64,000 bases of DNA from Pseudomonas sp. PSB18 (GCF_014596565.1 NZ_NOIN01000007.1:124001-188000), one strand, 5' to 3'. Shown: positions 9,135 to 17,129, numbered from the stretch's first letter. Translations and numbers: made by a program. The notes: generated by a model from the letters alone, not told the origin.

Positions 9135-9167
9135 TCGTCTTGTTTTCCATCACAGAAGGAAGTGTGC

Positions 9168-10316
9168 ATGTTGCGTAAGACATTGCAGGCCGCGCTTTGC
9201 GCCAGTGCCGTCCTCACCCTTTCCGCGCCGGCCTGGGCCGCGCAAGCCCAGGTATTGAAGAGCGAGGAGGGCACCGTGGAGGTGACCACCGTGGTCAGGG
9301 GCCTGGACCACCCCTGGTCCGTGGCATTCCTGCCGGGGCAGCGGGGCATGCTGGTCACGGAGCGACCGGGCAATCTGCGCCTGGTGAGCCCCGATGGTCG
9401 GCTGTCGGCGCCATTGAGCGGTGTACCTGAGGTATGGGCCAACGGCCAGGGCGGTTTGCTGGACGTGGTGTTGTCGCCGGACTTCAAGCAGGATCGCACC
9501 GTATACCTGTCCTACTCCGAGGCTGGCAAAGACGGCAAGGCCGGTACCGCCGTGGGACGCGGGCAGCTCTCCGAAGATTCGAAGCGCCTGGAGAACTTCG
9601 ATGTGATTTTCCGTCAGCAGCCCAAGCTTTCCACGGGGAATCACTTCGGCTCGCGGCTGGTCTTCGACCGGGAAGGGTACCTGTTCATCACCTTGGGGGA
9701 GAACAACGACCGCCCGACAGCCCAGGACCTGGACAAGCTGCAAGGCAAGGTCGTACGCATCTACCCGGACGGCAAGGTGCCGGATGACAACCCCTTCGTC
9801 GGCCAGAAGAATGTCCGTCCCGAGATCTGGTCCTATGGCCTTCGCAATCCCCAAGGGGCCGCGCTCAACCCCTGGAGCGGCACATTGTGGGAGAACGAGC
9901 ACGGCCCAAAGGGCGGCGATGAACTGAATATCATCGAGCGCGGCAAGAATTACGGCTGGCCGCTGGCGACCCATGGCATCAACTACTCCGGTGCGCCAAT
10001 TCCCGAAGCCAAGGGCAAGGACGTCGAGGGCGCGCTTGGCCCGCACCATGTCTGGCAAGTGTCGCCGGGCCTCAGCGGCATGGCGTTCTATGACAACGAG
10101 CGCTTCAAGCCTTGGCAGCACAATGTCTTCATCGGTGCGTTGGTGTCCCGGAATCTGATTCGCTTGCAGATGGAAGGCGACCAGGTCGTGCACGAGGAGC
10201 GTCTGCTGGGCGAACTCCAGGAGCGGATCCGCGACGTGCGCCAGGGGCCGGATGGTTATCTGTATGTCCTGTCGGATGAAGACGACGGTGCGCTATATAA
10301 AGTCGGGCTTAAATGA
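9168..10316 (+). CDS. PQQ-dependent soluble aldose sugar dehydrogenase (YliI-like)
   Basis: 382 residues with a signal peptide (to APAWA). The mature protein is a six-bladed beta-propeller of the soluble glucose/aldose dehydrogenase family: RGLDHPWSVAFLP, LSYSEAG, STGNHFGSRLVFDREGYLFITLGENND, RNPQGAALNP and ENEHGPKGGDELNII are hallmark blades, with the conserved His and Arg around the PQQ pocket. It oxidises aldoses in the periplasm. ATG at 9168 is preferred over GTG 9162 because AAGGAAG sits just upstream. It follows the small exported protein by 33 bp. Confidence 0.85.
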   Translation: MLRKTLQAALCASAVLTLSAPAWAAQAQVLKSEEGTVEVTTVVRGLDHPWSVAFLPGQRGMLVTERPGNLRLVSPDGRLSAPLSGVPEVWANGQGGLLDVVLSPDFKQDRTVYLSYSEAGKDGKAGTAVGRGQLSEDSKRLENFDVIFRQQPKLSTGNHFGSRLVFDREGYLFITLGENNDRPTAQDLDKLQGKVVRIYPDGKVPDDNPFVGQKNVRPEIWSYGLRNPQGAALNPWSGTLWENEHGPKGGDELNIIERGKNYGWPLATHGINYSGAPIPEAKGKDVEGALGPHHVWQVSPGLSGMAFYDNERFKPWQHNVFIGALVSRNLIRLQMEGDQVVHEERLLGELQERIRDVRQGPDGYLYVLSDEDDGALYKVGLK

Positions 10317-10348
10317 TCCGGATCGAAACCTGTAGGCACCCGGAAAAA

Positions 10349-10441
10349 TTGTGGGAGCGAGCCTGCTCGCGATGAGGGTGTGTCAGTCAACATTTCGATT
10401 GACTGACACATCGTCATCGCGAGCAGGCTCGCTCCCACAAG
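10349..10441. repeat. REPIN with palindromic loop
   Basis: An inverted REP pair whose inner spacer is also an inverted repeat (TGTGTCAGTCAA ... TTGACTGACACA), so the whole 93 bp can fold as one long hairpin. It lies between convergent genes and could act as a transcription block. Confidence 0.9.
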
Positions 10442-10458
10442 GTCGCGTTTCCCAGGTT

Positions 10459-11166
10459 TTAAGAAATCGGCCGCAGATACACGCCGTTGCTCAGGTTCTG
10501 CTTGAGATGGTGGCTCGTGTCGTCAGCCAGCACTTCCGGCTGATCATTGATCAGCCCCTCAAGCACGCGTTGGACCACATCGTGCGGGGATGCCTTTGGA
10601 ACGCCTTCGATGCCTCGTGTCATGTCGGTGTCCACGAATGCGACGTGCACGCCCACCACCAATGTGCCCTGGGCGGCCAGATGCAGGCGCAGGCCGTTGG
10701 TCAGCGACCAGGCGGCCGCTTTACTGGCCGAATAGGTTACGGTGCCGGGGAGATTGACCCAGCTCAGGGCCGAGTGCATGTTGACGATGGCGCCGCCGCC
10801 GTTCGCCGCCAGGATCGGTGAGAAGGCCTGGCTGGTCGCCAGGGGGGCAATGGCATTGATCTCGAATTCATGGCGCAGGGTTTCCAGGCTGATGTTGCCT
10901 CGTTCCTGGCCTTCCATTCCGCTCACGCCTGCGTTGTTGATCAATAGCGTCAGATCCGGCGCTTGAGCGACGGCCGCGGCGATGTCTTCGGGGCGGGTGA
11001 CGTCGAGTCTGATGGGGATTACGTTGGGGTGGGCGTCGATTGTCGCTGGGTCACGTGCCGCGGCGTAGACCTTGGCGGCGCCGGCCGTCAGGAGTGCTTG
11101 CACGAAAGCCTTGCCCAAACCACGGTTGGCGCCGGTTACCAGCGCCACGCTGCCTTTGATTTGCAT
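10459..11166 (-). CDS. Short-chain dehydrogenase/reductase
   Basis: 235 residues, classical SDR. The NAD(P) motif is TGANRGLGKAF near residue 12, NNAGVSG marks the structural motif, and the catalytic Ser-Tyr-Lys are in HSALSWVN ... YSASKAA. The substrate is unknown. The frame is open for 34 further codons upstream, but ATG at 11166 has GGAG 7 nt before it and starts the Rossmann fold correctly. It is the second gene of an operon after the Bcr-type exporter (59-bp gap), divergent from the TetR-MarR regulator, which suggests a regulated detoxification pair. Confidence 0.85.
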   Translation of the reverse strand: MQIKGSVALVTGANRGLGKAFVQALLTAGAAKVYAAARDPATIDAHPNVIPIRLDVTRPEDIAAAVAQAPDLTLLINNAGVSGMEGQERGNISLETLRHEFEINAIAPLATSQAFSPILAANGGGAIVNMHSALSWVNLPGTVTYSASKAAAWSLTNGLRLHLAAQGTLVVGVHVAFVDTDMTRGIEGVPKASPHDVVQRVLEGLINDQPEVLADDTSHHLKQNLSNGVYLRPIS

Positions 11167-11224
11167 GTTGAATCTCCAGTTGTTGACGAAAAGGAACAAA
11201 GCGGCGCACGGGCGCCTTGGCGGT

Positions 11225-12436
11225 TTATCTGGCGAGACTGCCTCGCAGAATGAACAGGACCAGCGCAATCATGCAGGCCACGGCCTGGATGCCGCCCAGG
11301 GCCGTGACCGGCGCAAAGGGCAAGACCGAGGCCAGCCAGGTGCTCAGCGCGGCAGCGCCCATGGAGATGAAGCCGAACAGTGCGGAGGCCATTCCGGCCT
11401 CTTTGCCGAAAGGCCCCATGGTGATGGCGGTACCCAGCGGATTGGCGAGTCCCATGCCCCAGAGGAATGTCACCATCGAGAGGGCGTAGCGCCCAAGGCC
11501 TGGATCGGCAGGCCCCGCAAGAAGCAAGCCGCCGCCGGCCATGGCGCAGGCAATGCCCAGGAGGGTGACGATGCGGGGACCGTGGCGATGGGCGAGGCGT
11601 GGGGCCGCCATGCCGGCGGCGAACACGACGAATACCGTGGCGGCGAAGTAAAGGCCCGTCTGCAATGACGTCAGGCCGATCTCTTTCATCAGAATGGCCG
11701 GGGCCGCGGCAAATGAGGCAAACAAACCGCTCATCAGGAGGCTCATTGAAACGGCTGGCAGGATGAACCGCTTATCCAGCGCCAACCGGCGATAGCCGCC
11801 AATCACGCGCATGGCCGAGAGCGGCGCCCTGCGATCGGCTGGGTGGGTTTCCCCCAGGCCGCGAATGTAGAAGAGTGCGAGGGCAACGGCGGCCAGTCCC
11901 ACGAGGATGAAGATGGCGCGCCATCCGAGTGCGGCCGATAGCACGCTACCCGCCAGGGGTGAAAAACCTGGCGCTGCGGCGGTGGCGATCATGGTCAGGG
12001 ACAAGGCACGGGCAAGGGCTTCGCCCTCGAACAGATCCCGTGCAATGGCCCGCGACAACACCGAGGCCGCGCAGACGCCCAGCGCCTGGACAACGCGTCC
12101 GGCAATCAGTACGTCAAGGTCGGTGGCAAGGCCCCCGATAACGGTGCCGACCACGAAAACCAGCAGTCCGCCCAGCACCAGTTTCTGGCGCCCGTAGCGA
12201 TCGGCCAAGGGGCCGACGATGAGTTGGCCCAGCGCGAAAGTGATGAAGAAGCTCGACAGGGTCAGGCCCAGCTCCCGCGCACTCACACCGAGGTCTTCGC
12301 CGATGATCGGAAACGCCGGGAGAATGATGTTCGTGGACAGCATGCCGATGGCCGCCAGGCCTGCCAGCAGTGCCACGATTCGACCGGTCAGCGGCCTCAG
12401 GGTTTGTGTAGCGTCATTCGCGAGAGCGGTCGTCAT
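11225..12436 (-). CDS. MFS drug-resistance transporter, Bcr/CflA family
   Basis: A 403-residue inner-membrane protein with 12 predicted membrane segments. GPLADRYGRQKLVLGG is the loop 2-3 signature and GRVVQALGVCAASVLSRAIARD is the DHA1/Bcr-CflA motif. It should export a drug or metabolite using the proton gradient. It heads the operon with the SDR gene, and its promoter faces the TetR-MarR fusion across about 150 bp containing an 18-bp perfect palindrome, so that regulator probably controls it. Confidence 0.85.
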   Translation of the reverse strand: MTTALANDATQTLRPLTGRIVALLAGLAAIGMLSTNIILPAFPIIGEDLGVSARELGLTLSSFFITFALGQLIVGPLADRYGRQKLVLGGLLVFVVGTVIGGLATDLDVLIAGRVVQALGVCAASVLSRAIARDLFEGEALARALSLTMIATAAAPGFSPLAGSVLSAALGWRAIFILVGLAAVALALFYIRGLGETHPADRRAPLSAMRVIGGYRRLALDKRFILPAVSMSLLMSGLFASFAAAPAILMKEIGLTSLQTGLYFAATVFVVFAAGMAAPRLAHRHGPRIVTLLGIACAMAGGGLLLAGPADPGLGRYALSMVTFLWGMGLANPLGTAITMGPFGKEAGMASALFGFISMGAAALSTWLASVLPFAPVTALGGIQAVACMIALVLFILRGSLAR

Positions 12437-12539
12437 GGCGTAGCACTCTTTCTGGTGGAGGTGTCGCAGATCTGTCGTCGATGAAAAGGCGACAGATATT
12501 TTTGTCGTAATATATGATGCTTGTCATATTTGCGATCAA

Positions 12540-12557
12540 GCATGATGATCATCATGC
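12540..12557. promoter_or_regulatory. Perfect 18-bp palindrome, candidate operator
   Basis: GCATGATGATCATCATGC is fully self-complementary and lies between the divergent exporter (start 12436) and TetR-MarR regulator (start 12590). A second inverted repeat, ATATGA-N6-TCATAT (12512-12529), lies next to it. Position and symmetry fit a TetR-type operator. Confidence 0.5.
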
Positions 12558-12589
12558 AATTCGTCAAGCTCAAACATTCAGGATTTGCC

Positions 12590-13726
12590 ATGAGATACTC
12601 CCCAGGCCTGACCGCAGCGCGCTACCAGACCATCCTGGAAGAGGCATCCCGGCTCTTTCGTGCCAAGGGGATCGCCGGGGCAAGCATTGCCGAGGTGATG
12701 AAGGCTGCGGGCCTCACCCACGGGGCTTTCTATGCGCATTTCGATTCCAAGGATGCGCTGGCTTGCGCCAGTATTGGGCGTGCGATGGACGAGTTGGCGC
12801 TCAAGCTTGAGCAGACCATCGCCGGCAGTGATGCCCCGAAGGAGGCGGTCCTGGCCTTGTACCTCAGTAAGCAGCACCGCGATCATCCGGAAGCAGGTTG
12901 TGCAATGCCTGCGCTGGCCGTCGAGGTGGCGCGCGAGCCGGGGATGCGACGCGCCTTTACCCGGCGGGTTGTCGAGATGATCGCCTCGTTCAGATCCAGT
13001 CTGCCCTGGCAGCGTGGCCGCTCTCGTGAAGATCAGGCCATCAGCTTCGTCGCGACGATGGTGGGTGCAATGGTGCTGGCCCGGGCTGTGGACGATCAGC
13101 CATTGTCCGACCGAATCCTGCGAGCGGCACGGGACGGGTTGCTCGAACCCGATAGGCACGGTAGGAGCGCAGGGCGGCAGGGGGCGGCAATGCCTGTATC
13201 GCTGGACGTAGCTGAATCCCCGCGGTCGGAGATGCTATTGTCTAGCGCGCTAGATAGTGACGCGCTACAGGACGTAGCGCCTCAGGCGGGGAATCAGTTG
13301 TCCTTTGCCTTGTACAGTGCATCCAATCGTATGATTCGCTTGCATAAGCCCTTGCTGGATCCGCTGGGACTGACGTTCCCGCAGTATCTGGTCATGCTGG
13401 AGCTGCTCAATGATGCGCCCAGGAGCGTGGGTGACCTGGGGGCCAGGCTCGCCATGGATACCGGGACTATTACACCCTTGGTCAAACGTCTGGAGGCATT
13501 GGGCAAGGTGACACGGACCCGCGCCCGGGATGATGAGCGTCGGGTGCTGGTTGCCCTGACCGACGCCGGGGAAGCGTTGCGCGAAGCGCTCTGGGCGGTC
13601 ACCGGCAAGATTAGAGCGACCTGTCAGATCCCCGGTGAAAGACAGGAGGCACTTCGCGATACGCTGGGCGCATTGGCCCGGCCCATTGGTGATGACGGCG
13701 TCTCTGGCGATCAGGGTGTTGCCTGA
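12590..13726 (+). CDS. TetR-family and OhrR-like MarR-family regulators fused in one ORF
   Basis: 378 residues. Residues about 5-190 are a TetR repressor: the helix-turn-helix is ASIAEVMKAAGLTHGAFYAHFDSKDAL, with a C-terminal half containing GCAMPALAVEVAR as in TetR_C subfamilies. After a linker (about 190-230) comes a complete winged-helix MarR domain of the OhrR type (NQLSFALYSASNRMIRLHKPLL, GLTFPQYLVMLEL, DTGTITPLVKRLE, TRTRARDDERRVLVALT). The OhrR sensing Cys of NQLCFALY is Ser here. ATG 12590 has AGGA 6 nt upstream. An internal in-frame ATG at 13190 follows AGGGGGCGG, so the MarR part could also be made separately. Confidence 0.8.
   Translation: MRYSPGLTAARYQTILEEASRLFRAKGIAGASIAEVMKAAGLTHGAFYAHFDSKDALACASIGRAMDELALKLEQTIAGSDAPKEAVLALYLSKQHRDHPEAGCAMPALAVEVAREPGMRRAFTRRVVEMIASFRSSLPWQRGRSREDQAISFVATMVGAMVLARAVDDQPLSDRILRAARDGLLEPDRHGRSAGRQGAAMPVSLDVAESPRSEMLLSSALDSDALQDVAPQAGNQLSFALYSASNRMIRLHKPLLDPLGLTFPQYLVMLELLNDAPRSVGDLGARLAMDTGTITPLVKRLEALGKVTRTRARDDERRVLVALTDAGEALREALWAVTGKIRATCQIPGERQEALRDTLGALARPIGDDGVSGDQGVA
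13241..13280. promoter_or_regulatory. Operator-like palindromes inside the fusion linker
   Basis: TCTAGCGCGCTAGA (13241-13254) is a perfect 14-bp palindrome, followed by GCGCTAC-N5-GTAGCGC (13262-13280). They share the half-site GCGCTA and lie where a promoter of a free-standing MarR gene would be. MarR family operators are commonly such short palindromes. Confidence 0.45.
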
Positions 13727-13734
13727 TACACCGC

Positions 13735-13763
13735 TTTCGCGAGCAGGCTCGCTCCCACAGGGA
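13735..13763. repeat. Single REP element
   Basis: Only the right-hand arm of the REP pair (CGCGAGCAGGCTCGCTCCCAC) is present, directly after the regulator gene. Confidence 0.8.
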
Positions 13764-13824
13764 TATTACCAGGCAAGGACAACTCACCATTGACTTGCCA
13801 CCAGCCTCCAGCTAATTTCCAGCC

Positions 13825-13890
13825 ATGACTTCTACCGTACTGCGCAGCCAGCCAAGCATTATTACCGCCATTCCTTATCTGGCGGGCTAG
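13825..13890 (+). CDS. Leader peptide of the ilvA attenuator
   Basis: A 21-codon frame from ATG 13825 to TAG 13888-13890. It carries Ile-Ile-Thr-Ala-Ile (ATT ATT ACC GCC ATT) plus further Thr, Val and Leu codons, residues of the pathway served by ilvA. Its last codons (CTG GCG GGC TAG) include GGCGGG, which can pair with CCCGCC of the following terminator. There is no strong ribosome binding site; a TTGACT at 13790 with a weak TAATTT at 13813 would start transcription near the ATG, so a nearly leaderless message is possible. Confidence 0.6.
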   Translation: MTSTVLRSQPSIITAIPYLAG

Positions 13891-13934
13891 CTGACGGCTG
13901 CACCCAACCCGCCCTTGAGGCGGGTTTTTTCTTT
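13881..13934 (+). terminator. Attenuator terminator/antiterminator before ilvA
   Basis: The terminator stem AACCCGCC / GGCGGGTT (13906-13926, loop CTTGA) is followed by a T-rich tract to 13934. The competing antiterminator is GGCGGG (13881-13886), inside the leader peptide end, pairing with CCCGCC (13908-13913). A ribosome stalled at the Ile codons would leave GGCGGG free and allow read-through; one that reaches the stop codon would cover it. Confidence 0.65.
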
Positions 13935-13970
13935 CTGTCTCCTGGGCCCGATTCAAACCAGGAGACCGCC

Positions 13971-14978
13971 ATGACCGCTTCCCGCCCCGAGCAAACGTTG
14001 CTGGAGCATTACGTTAAGAAGATTTTCGCCGCGCCGGTGTACGAACTGGCCGTGCGCACGCCGCTGCAAGCGGCGCCTGCGCTGTCTGAAGCTCTGGGAA
14101 ACCGGATCCTGCTCAAGCGCGAAGACTTGCAACCGACGTTTTCTTTCAAGATCCGTGGTGCCTACAACAAACTCGTGCAATTGACGCCTGAGCAACGGGC
14201 CCGTGGCGTCATCACCGCTTCGGCCGGCAACCATGCCCAGGGGGTGGCACTGGCGGCACGAGAGTTGGGGATCTCGGCCTGCATTGTTATGCCCATGACC
14301 ACGCCGCAATTGAAGGTGCTGGGCGTGCGTAACCGAGGCGCCGAGGCGCTGCTGCATGGCGAGAGTTTTCCGTTTGCCCTGGAGCATGCGCTGGATCTGG
14401 CCCGGCAGACCGGTAGAGAGTTCGTTTCACCTTTCGATGACCCGGATGTCATCGCTGGCCAGGGCACGGTGGCCATGGAGATACTGCGCCAGCACGCCGG
14501 TGCGCTGGACGCCATCTTCGTCCCGGTCGGCGGTGGCGGACTGATTGCCGGGGTCGCGGCCTACGTCAAGTACCTGCGCCCGGACGTCCGCATCATCGGG
14601 GTGGAGTCGCAGCATTCTGCCTGCCTGCAGGCGGCGCTGAGCGCTGGAGAACGAGTCATCCTGCCAGCTGTGGGAACCTTCGCTGATGGTGTCGCCGTGG
14701 CGCAAATCGGTGCTCATGGCTTCGATATCTGCCGCTTTTGCGTCGATGAAGTGGTGACGGTCAGCGACGACCAGCTATGCGCCGCGATCAAGGACATCTA
14801 TGACGACACCCGTTCCATCACCGAGCCATCCGGTGCCCTGGCGGTGGCAGGCATCAAACAGTATGTCGCTCGCACCGGTGCACGGGGCCAGACCTTGATC
14901 GCCATCGACTCGGGGGCCAACATCAATTTCGACAGTTTGCGCCATGTGGCCGAGCGTGCCGCCGTCGAAACGGTGTAA
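13971..14978 (+). CDS. ilvA: Threonine dehydratase, short form without regulatory domain
   Basis: A 335-residue PLP enzyme that deaminates threonine to 2-oxobutyrate, the first step to isoleucine. The PLP lysine is K60 in SFKIRGAYNKL; SAGNHAQGVA and the phosphate loop PVGGGGLIAG are intact. The sequence is most like biosynthetic IlvA but stops soon after SGANINFDSLRHVAERA, where E. coli IlvA (about 514 residues) continues into two ACT-like domains that sense isoleucine and valine. So allosteric feedback should be missing, and the upstream attenuator may replace it. AGGAG lies 7 nt before the ATG. Confidence 0.85.
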   Translation: MTASRPEQTLLEHYVKKIFAAPVYELAVRTPLQAAPALSEALGNRILLKREDLQPTFSFKIRGAYNKLVQLTPEQRARGVITASAGNHAQGVALAARELGISACIVMPMTTPQLKVLGVRNRGAEALLHGESFPFALEHALDLARQTGREFVSPFDDPDVIAGQGTVAMEILRQHAGALDAIFVPVGGGGLIAGVAAYVKYLRPDVRIIGVESQHSACLQAALSAGERVILPAVGTFADGVAVAQIGAHGFDICRFCVDEVVTVSDDQLCAAIKDIYDDTRSITEPSGALAVAGIKQYVARTGARGQTLIAIDSGANINFDSLRHVAERAAVETV

Positions 14979-15365
14979 CCATGACCTGTCATCGCTTTTT
15001 TTCACTACCCGACGGATGCCCGGCCACGCCTTTGCAAATTGCGTCTAATCTAGCCATCGACAGCAATAAAGTGATTGCAGTCTGTATGCAGTTTGCAAGA
15101 AGGAAAGCGCCGTTCTCTTGCATTTTGCACGGAACGTTCGGCGCGCCGGTACGCTAAGTGGTTGATTTATATCAATCCAAAATGTGGCAAATGCAGGCAT
15201 ATTTTTTGCGGGATGGTTCAGGAGTTCGTTTCCCGGACTCAATGATCAGAACGCCAAGAAATGAACATACGGCGCGGTATTCGTAGTCTCAGTCCGCAGG
15301 GAAGAAACGGACGAAATGCCGTCGTTGTAAACATAAATTGGCCGCCTCAACAGGAGAGAGTTGCC
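14979..15365. other. Intergenic region before the DUF1652 gene
   Basis: A 387-bp gap holding a perfect ANR box at 15162-15175 and otherwise no gene. The region is richer in A/T than its surroundings from about 15050 to 15240, as expected for a promoter. Confidence 0.5.
15162..15175. promoter_or_regulatory. ANR/FNR box
   Basis: TTGATTTATATCAA matches the ANR/Dnr consensus TTGAT-N4-ATCAA at all ten fixed positions. It lies 190 bp upstream of the DUF1652 start; for activation, a start site near 15217 would be expected. Confidence 0.65.
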
Positions 15366-15647
15366 ATGTTTTTATCTGCCCTCGAAATGCGCAATATCAT
15401 TGAAAGCAGTTTGCTGCCCAAGCGCTCGCAATGCACCTTGTCACCCGATCTGACAATGACGATCAAGATTTTCGACGATCATGAAACTGATCGTGTGGCC
15501 TTGATCAAGTCCAATATCGATGCAAACAGACTCACGGGCTGTCGGGCAATCAACGACCTGATTGCCGAGTTGCGCACCGAACTCGACCACAACCACGGCA
15601 GTGGGAACTACTTTCATCAACAACACCATCGTATGACCGGGCGCTGA
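15366..15647 (+). CDS. DUF1652 family protein
   Basis: 93 residues, cytoplasmic, no signal peptide. The pattern LEMRNIIESSLLPKRSQCTLSPDLTMTIKIFD ... INDLIAELRTEL is that of the DUF1652 family, small proteins found mainly in Pseudomonas with no known function. ATG 15366 follows AGGAG by about 10 nt; the frame is open upstream to 15261 but without a better start. The upstream ANR box suggests oxygen-responsive expression. Confidence 0.75.
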   Translation: MFLSALEMRNIIESSLLPKRSQCTLSPDLTMTIKIFDDHETDRVALIKSNIDANRLTGCRAINDLIAELRTELDHNHGSGNYFHQQHHRMTGR

Positions 15648-15728
15648 TCGCGGCCTTGTCTTGGTCATCTGACGCCCGGGTCCGGCCAATAGCCGAACCC
15701 GGCGTCCAGTTGCAGTTGAAGATGCTAC

Positions 15729-15992
15729 TCAATTTCCCTTCGTACAGGCGTCCGCCAGTTTCCGATAGGAAACATCCCGGGTTTTTCCCATCTTGTCGAC
15801 ATACACCATTTGTGCAGTGATCACTTCGCAATAAGGTGTGGACGGTTCCGTCAGTGACAGCACTTTCTTGATCTCCAATGGCATGCCATAGCGATAAGGC
15901 GTGGGCTGTGAGGTATTGTCGGCCTGAGCCAGACCGGTGATGCCGGCCAAGCCCAACAAGGACGCGGCCGCTAGTAACGCAGAAGTGTTCAT
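15729..15992 (-). CDS. DUF2790 family small exported protein
   Basis: 87 residues with a signal peptide (MNTSALLAAASLLGLAGITGLAQA). The mature part of about 63 residues matches the DUF2790 pattern: PYRYGMPLEIKKVLSLTE, then YCEVITAQMVYVDKMGKTRDVSYRKL and a final DACTKG. The two Cys could form a disulfide in the periplasm. The family is almost confined to Pseudomonas and has no known function. A longer frame begins at 16040, but ATG 15992 starts the signal peptide. Confidence 0.75.
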   Translation of the reverse strand: MNTSALLAAASLLGLAGITGLAQADNTSQPTPYRYGMPLEIKKVLSLTEPSTPYCEVITAQMVYVDKMGKTRDVSYRKLADACTKGN

Positions 15993-16190
15993 GATCCGAA
16001 TTCCGCAGCAGAGAGGCCTCGACCTGATGCCCTGCATCAAGGTCTGCCGCGCGGGGCCTTTGCGGGGAGGGCGCGGTCCGGGTCAGTGTCGGAGCGCAGG
16101 ATTAAAAGGGGGTTAAGCCAGGCGCCTGGCTTTTGATGCTCCCAGGCTGCCGCAATGTTTGAACGAAGCGGCAGTCGCTGGGGCGTGTTG

Positions 16191-17129
16191 TCAGTTCAAC
16201 TGCTGGCGATAGGGCAGGTCCGGCCCGGTCTTGCCGCAGGTCAGCGCGGCTGCACGCATGGCAAAGTCGAGCATGGCGCTGATCTGATCCCGGGTCAGCG
16301 TCAGTAGACCCTCGACTGAATCCAATTGCTGTTCGATCAACCAGGTAATCAATGCGGCCTGGAAGGTATCCCCTGCGCCTACAGTGTCGGCGATTGTCAC
16401 CGAGCAGGCCGGCATCGACCATGTTCCATGGCGACGGCTGAACACGGTTGCGCCCTGGCCGCCACGGGTCAGGAACACCAATTGGCAACGATGTTCCAGC
16501 CAGCCCTCGATCACCACCTGAGGATCCCGTTCGGGATAGAGCAGGCTCAAGTCTTCGTCGCTGACCTTGATCAGGTCGGCATACTCCACCAGCGTTGCAA
16601 TCCGTGAGCGCCACAGTTCGATGTCCGGCTGCGGGTTGAGTCGCACGTTCGGGTCCAGGCTGATCAGGCGCTTGCCACTCTCCCGTTGCGCCAATGCCAG
16701 CAGGGTGTCGCCAATCGGTTGCACCACCAGGCAGAACGAGCCGAAATGCAGGCCACTCACTTCAGGGCCCAATTCGGGTAGGTGTTGCAGGCTCAGTTGT
16801 CGGTCGGCGCAACCTTCGCCGCGAAAACTGTAGTGGGGCGAGCCGTTTGCGCCCACGGCGACCATCGCCAGGGTGGTCGGTGCATCGAAGTCCTGCAGGT
16901 ATTTTAGGCTGACACCTTCATTGAGCAGTACCTGCTGCAAGCGCCGGCCAAGGAAGTCGGTGGACAGTCCGGCAAACAGCGCCGACTCCACGCCCAAGCG
17001 ACGCAGCCCCACCGCCACGTTGAACGGCGAACCGCCAGCGATGGCCTTGAAATCAACCTGCGAGGCCGGGCCGCGGTCTTCTTTATCACTGAAGAAATCA
17101 AACAGTGCTTCACCACACACCAGATACAT
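16191..17129 (-). CDS. mtlZ: Fructokinase MtlZ (PfkB family)
   Basis: A 312-residue PfkB-type sugar kinase. GGSPFNVAVGLRRLG near residue 33 is the substrate motif and GAGDTFQAALITWL the ATP/anion-hole motif with the catalytic Asp. It phosphorylates the fructose made by MtlD from mannitol, giving fructose-6-phosphate. It is the last gene of the mtl operon, 12 bp after mtlY. In the P. fluorescens mtl operon the same position is occupied by the fructokinase mtlZ. Confidence 0.9.
   Translation of the reverse strand: MYLVCGEALFDFFSDKEDRGPASQVDFKAIAGGSPFNVAVGLRRLGVESALFAGLSTDFLGRRLQQVLLNEGVSLKYLQDFDAPTTLAMVAVGANGSPHYSFRGEGCADRQLSLQHLPELGPEVSGLHFGSFCLVVQPIGDTLLALAQRESGKRLISLDPNVRLNPQPDIELWRSRIATLVEYADLIKVSDEDLSLLYPERDPQVVIEGWLEHRCQLVFLTRGGQGATVFSRRHGTWSMPACSVTIADTVGAGDTFQAALITWLIEQQLDSVEGLLTLTRDQISAMLDFAMRAAALTCGKTGPDLPYRQQLN

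Noticed and set aside
12590..13726. A peroxide sensor of the OhrR type
   Set aside because: The sensing Cys is Ser, and no ohr gene is adjacent.
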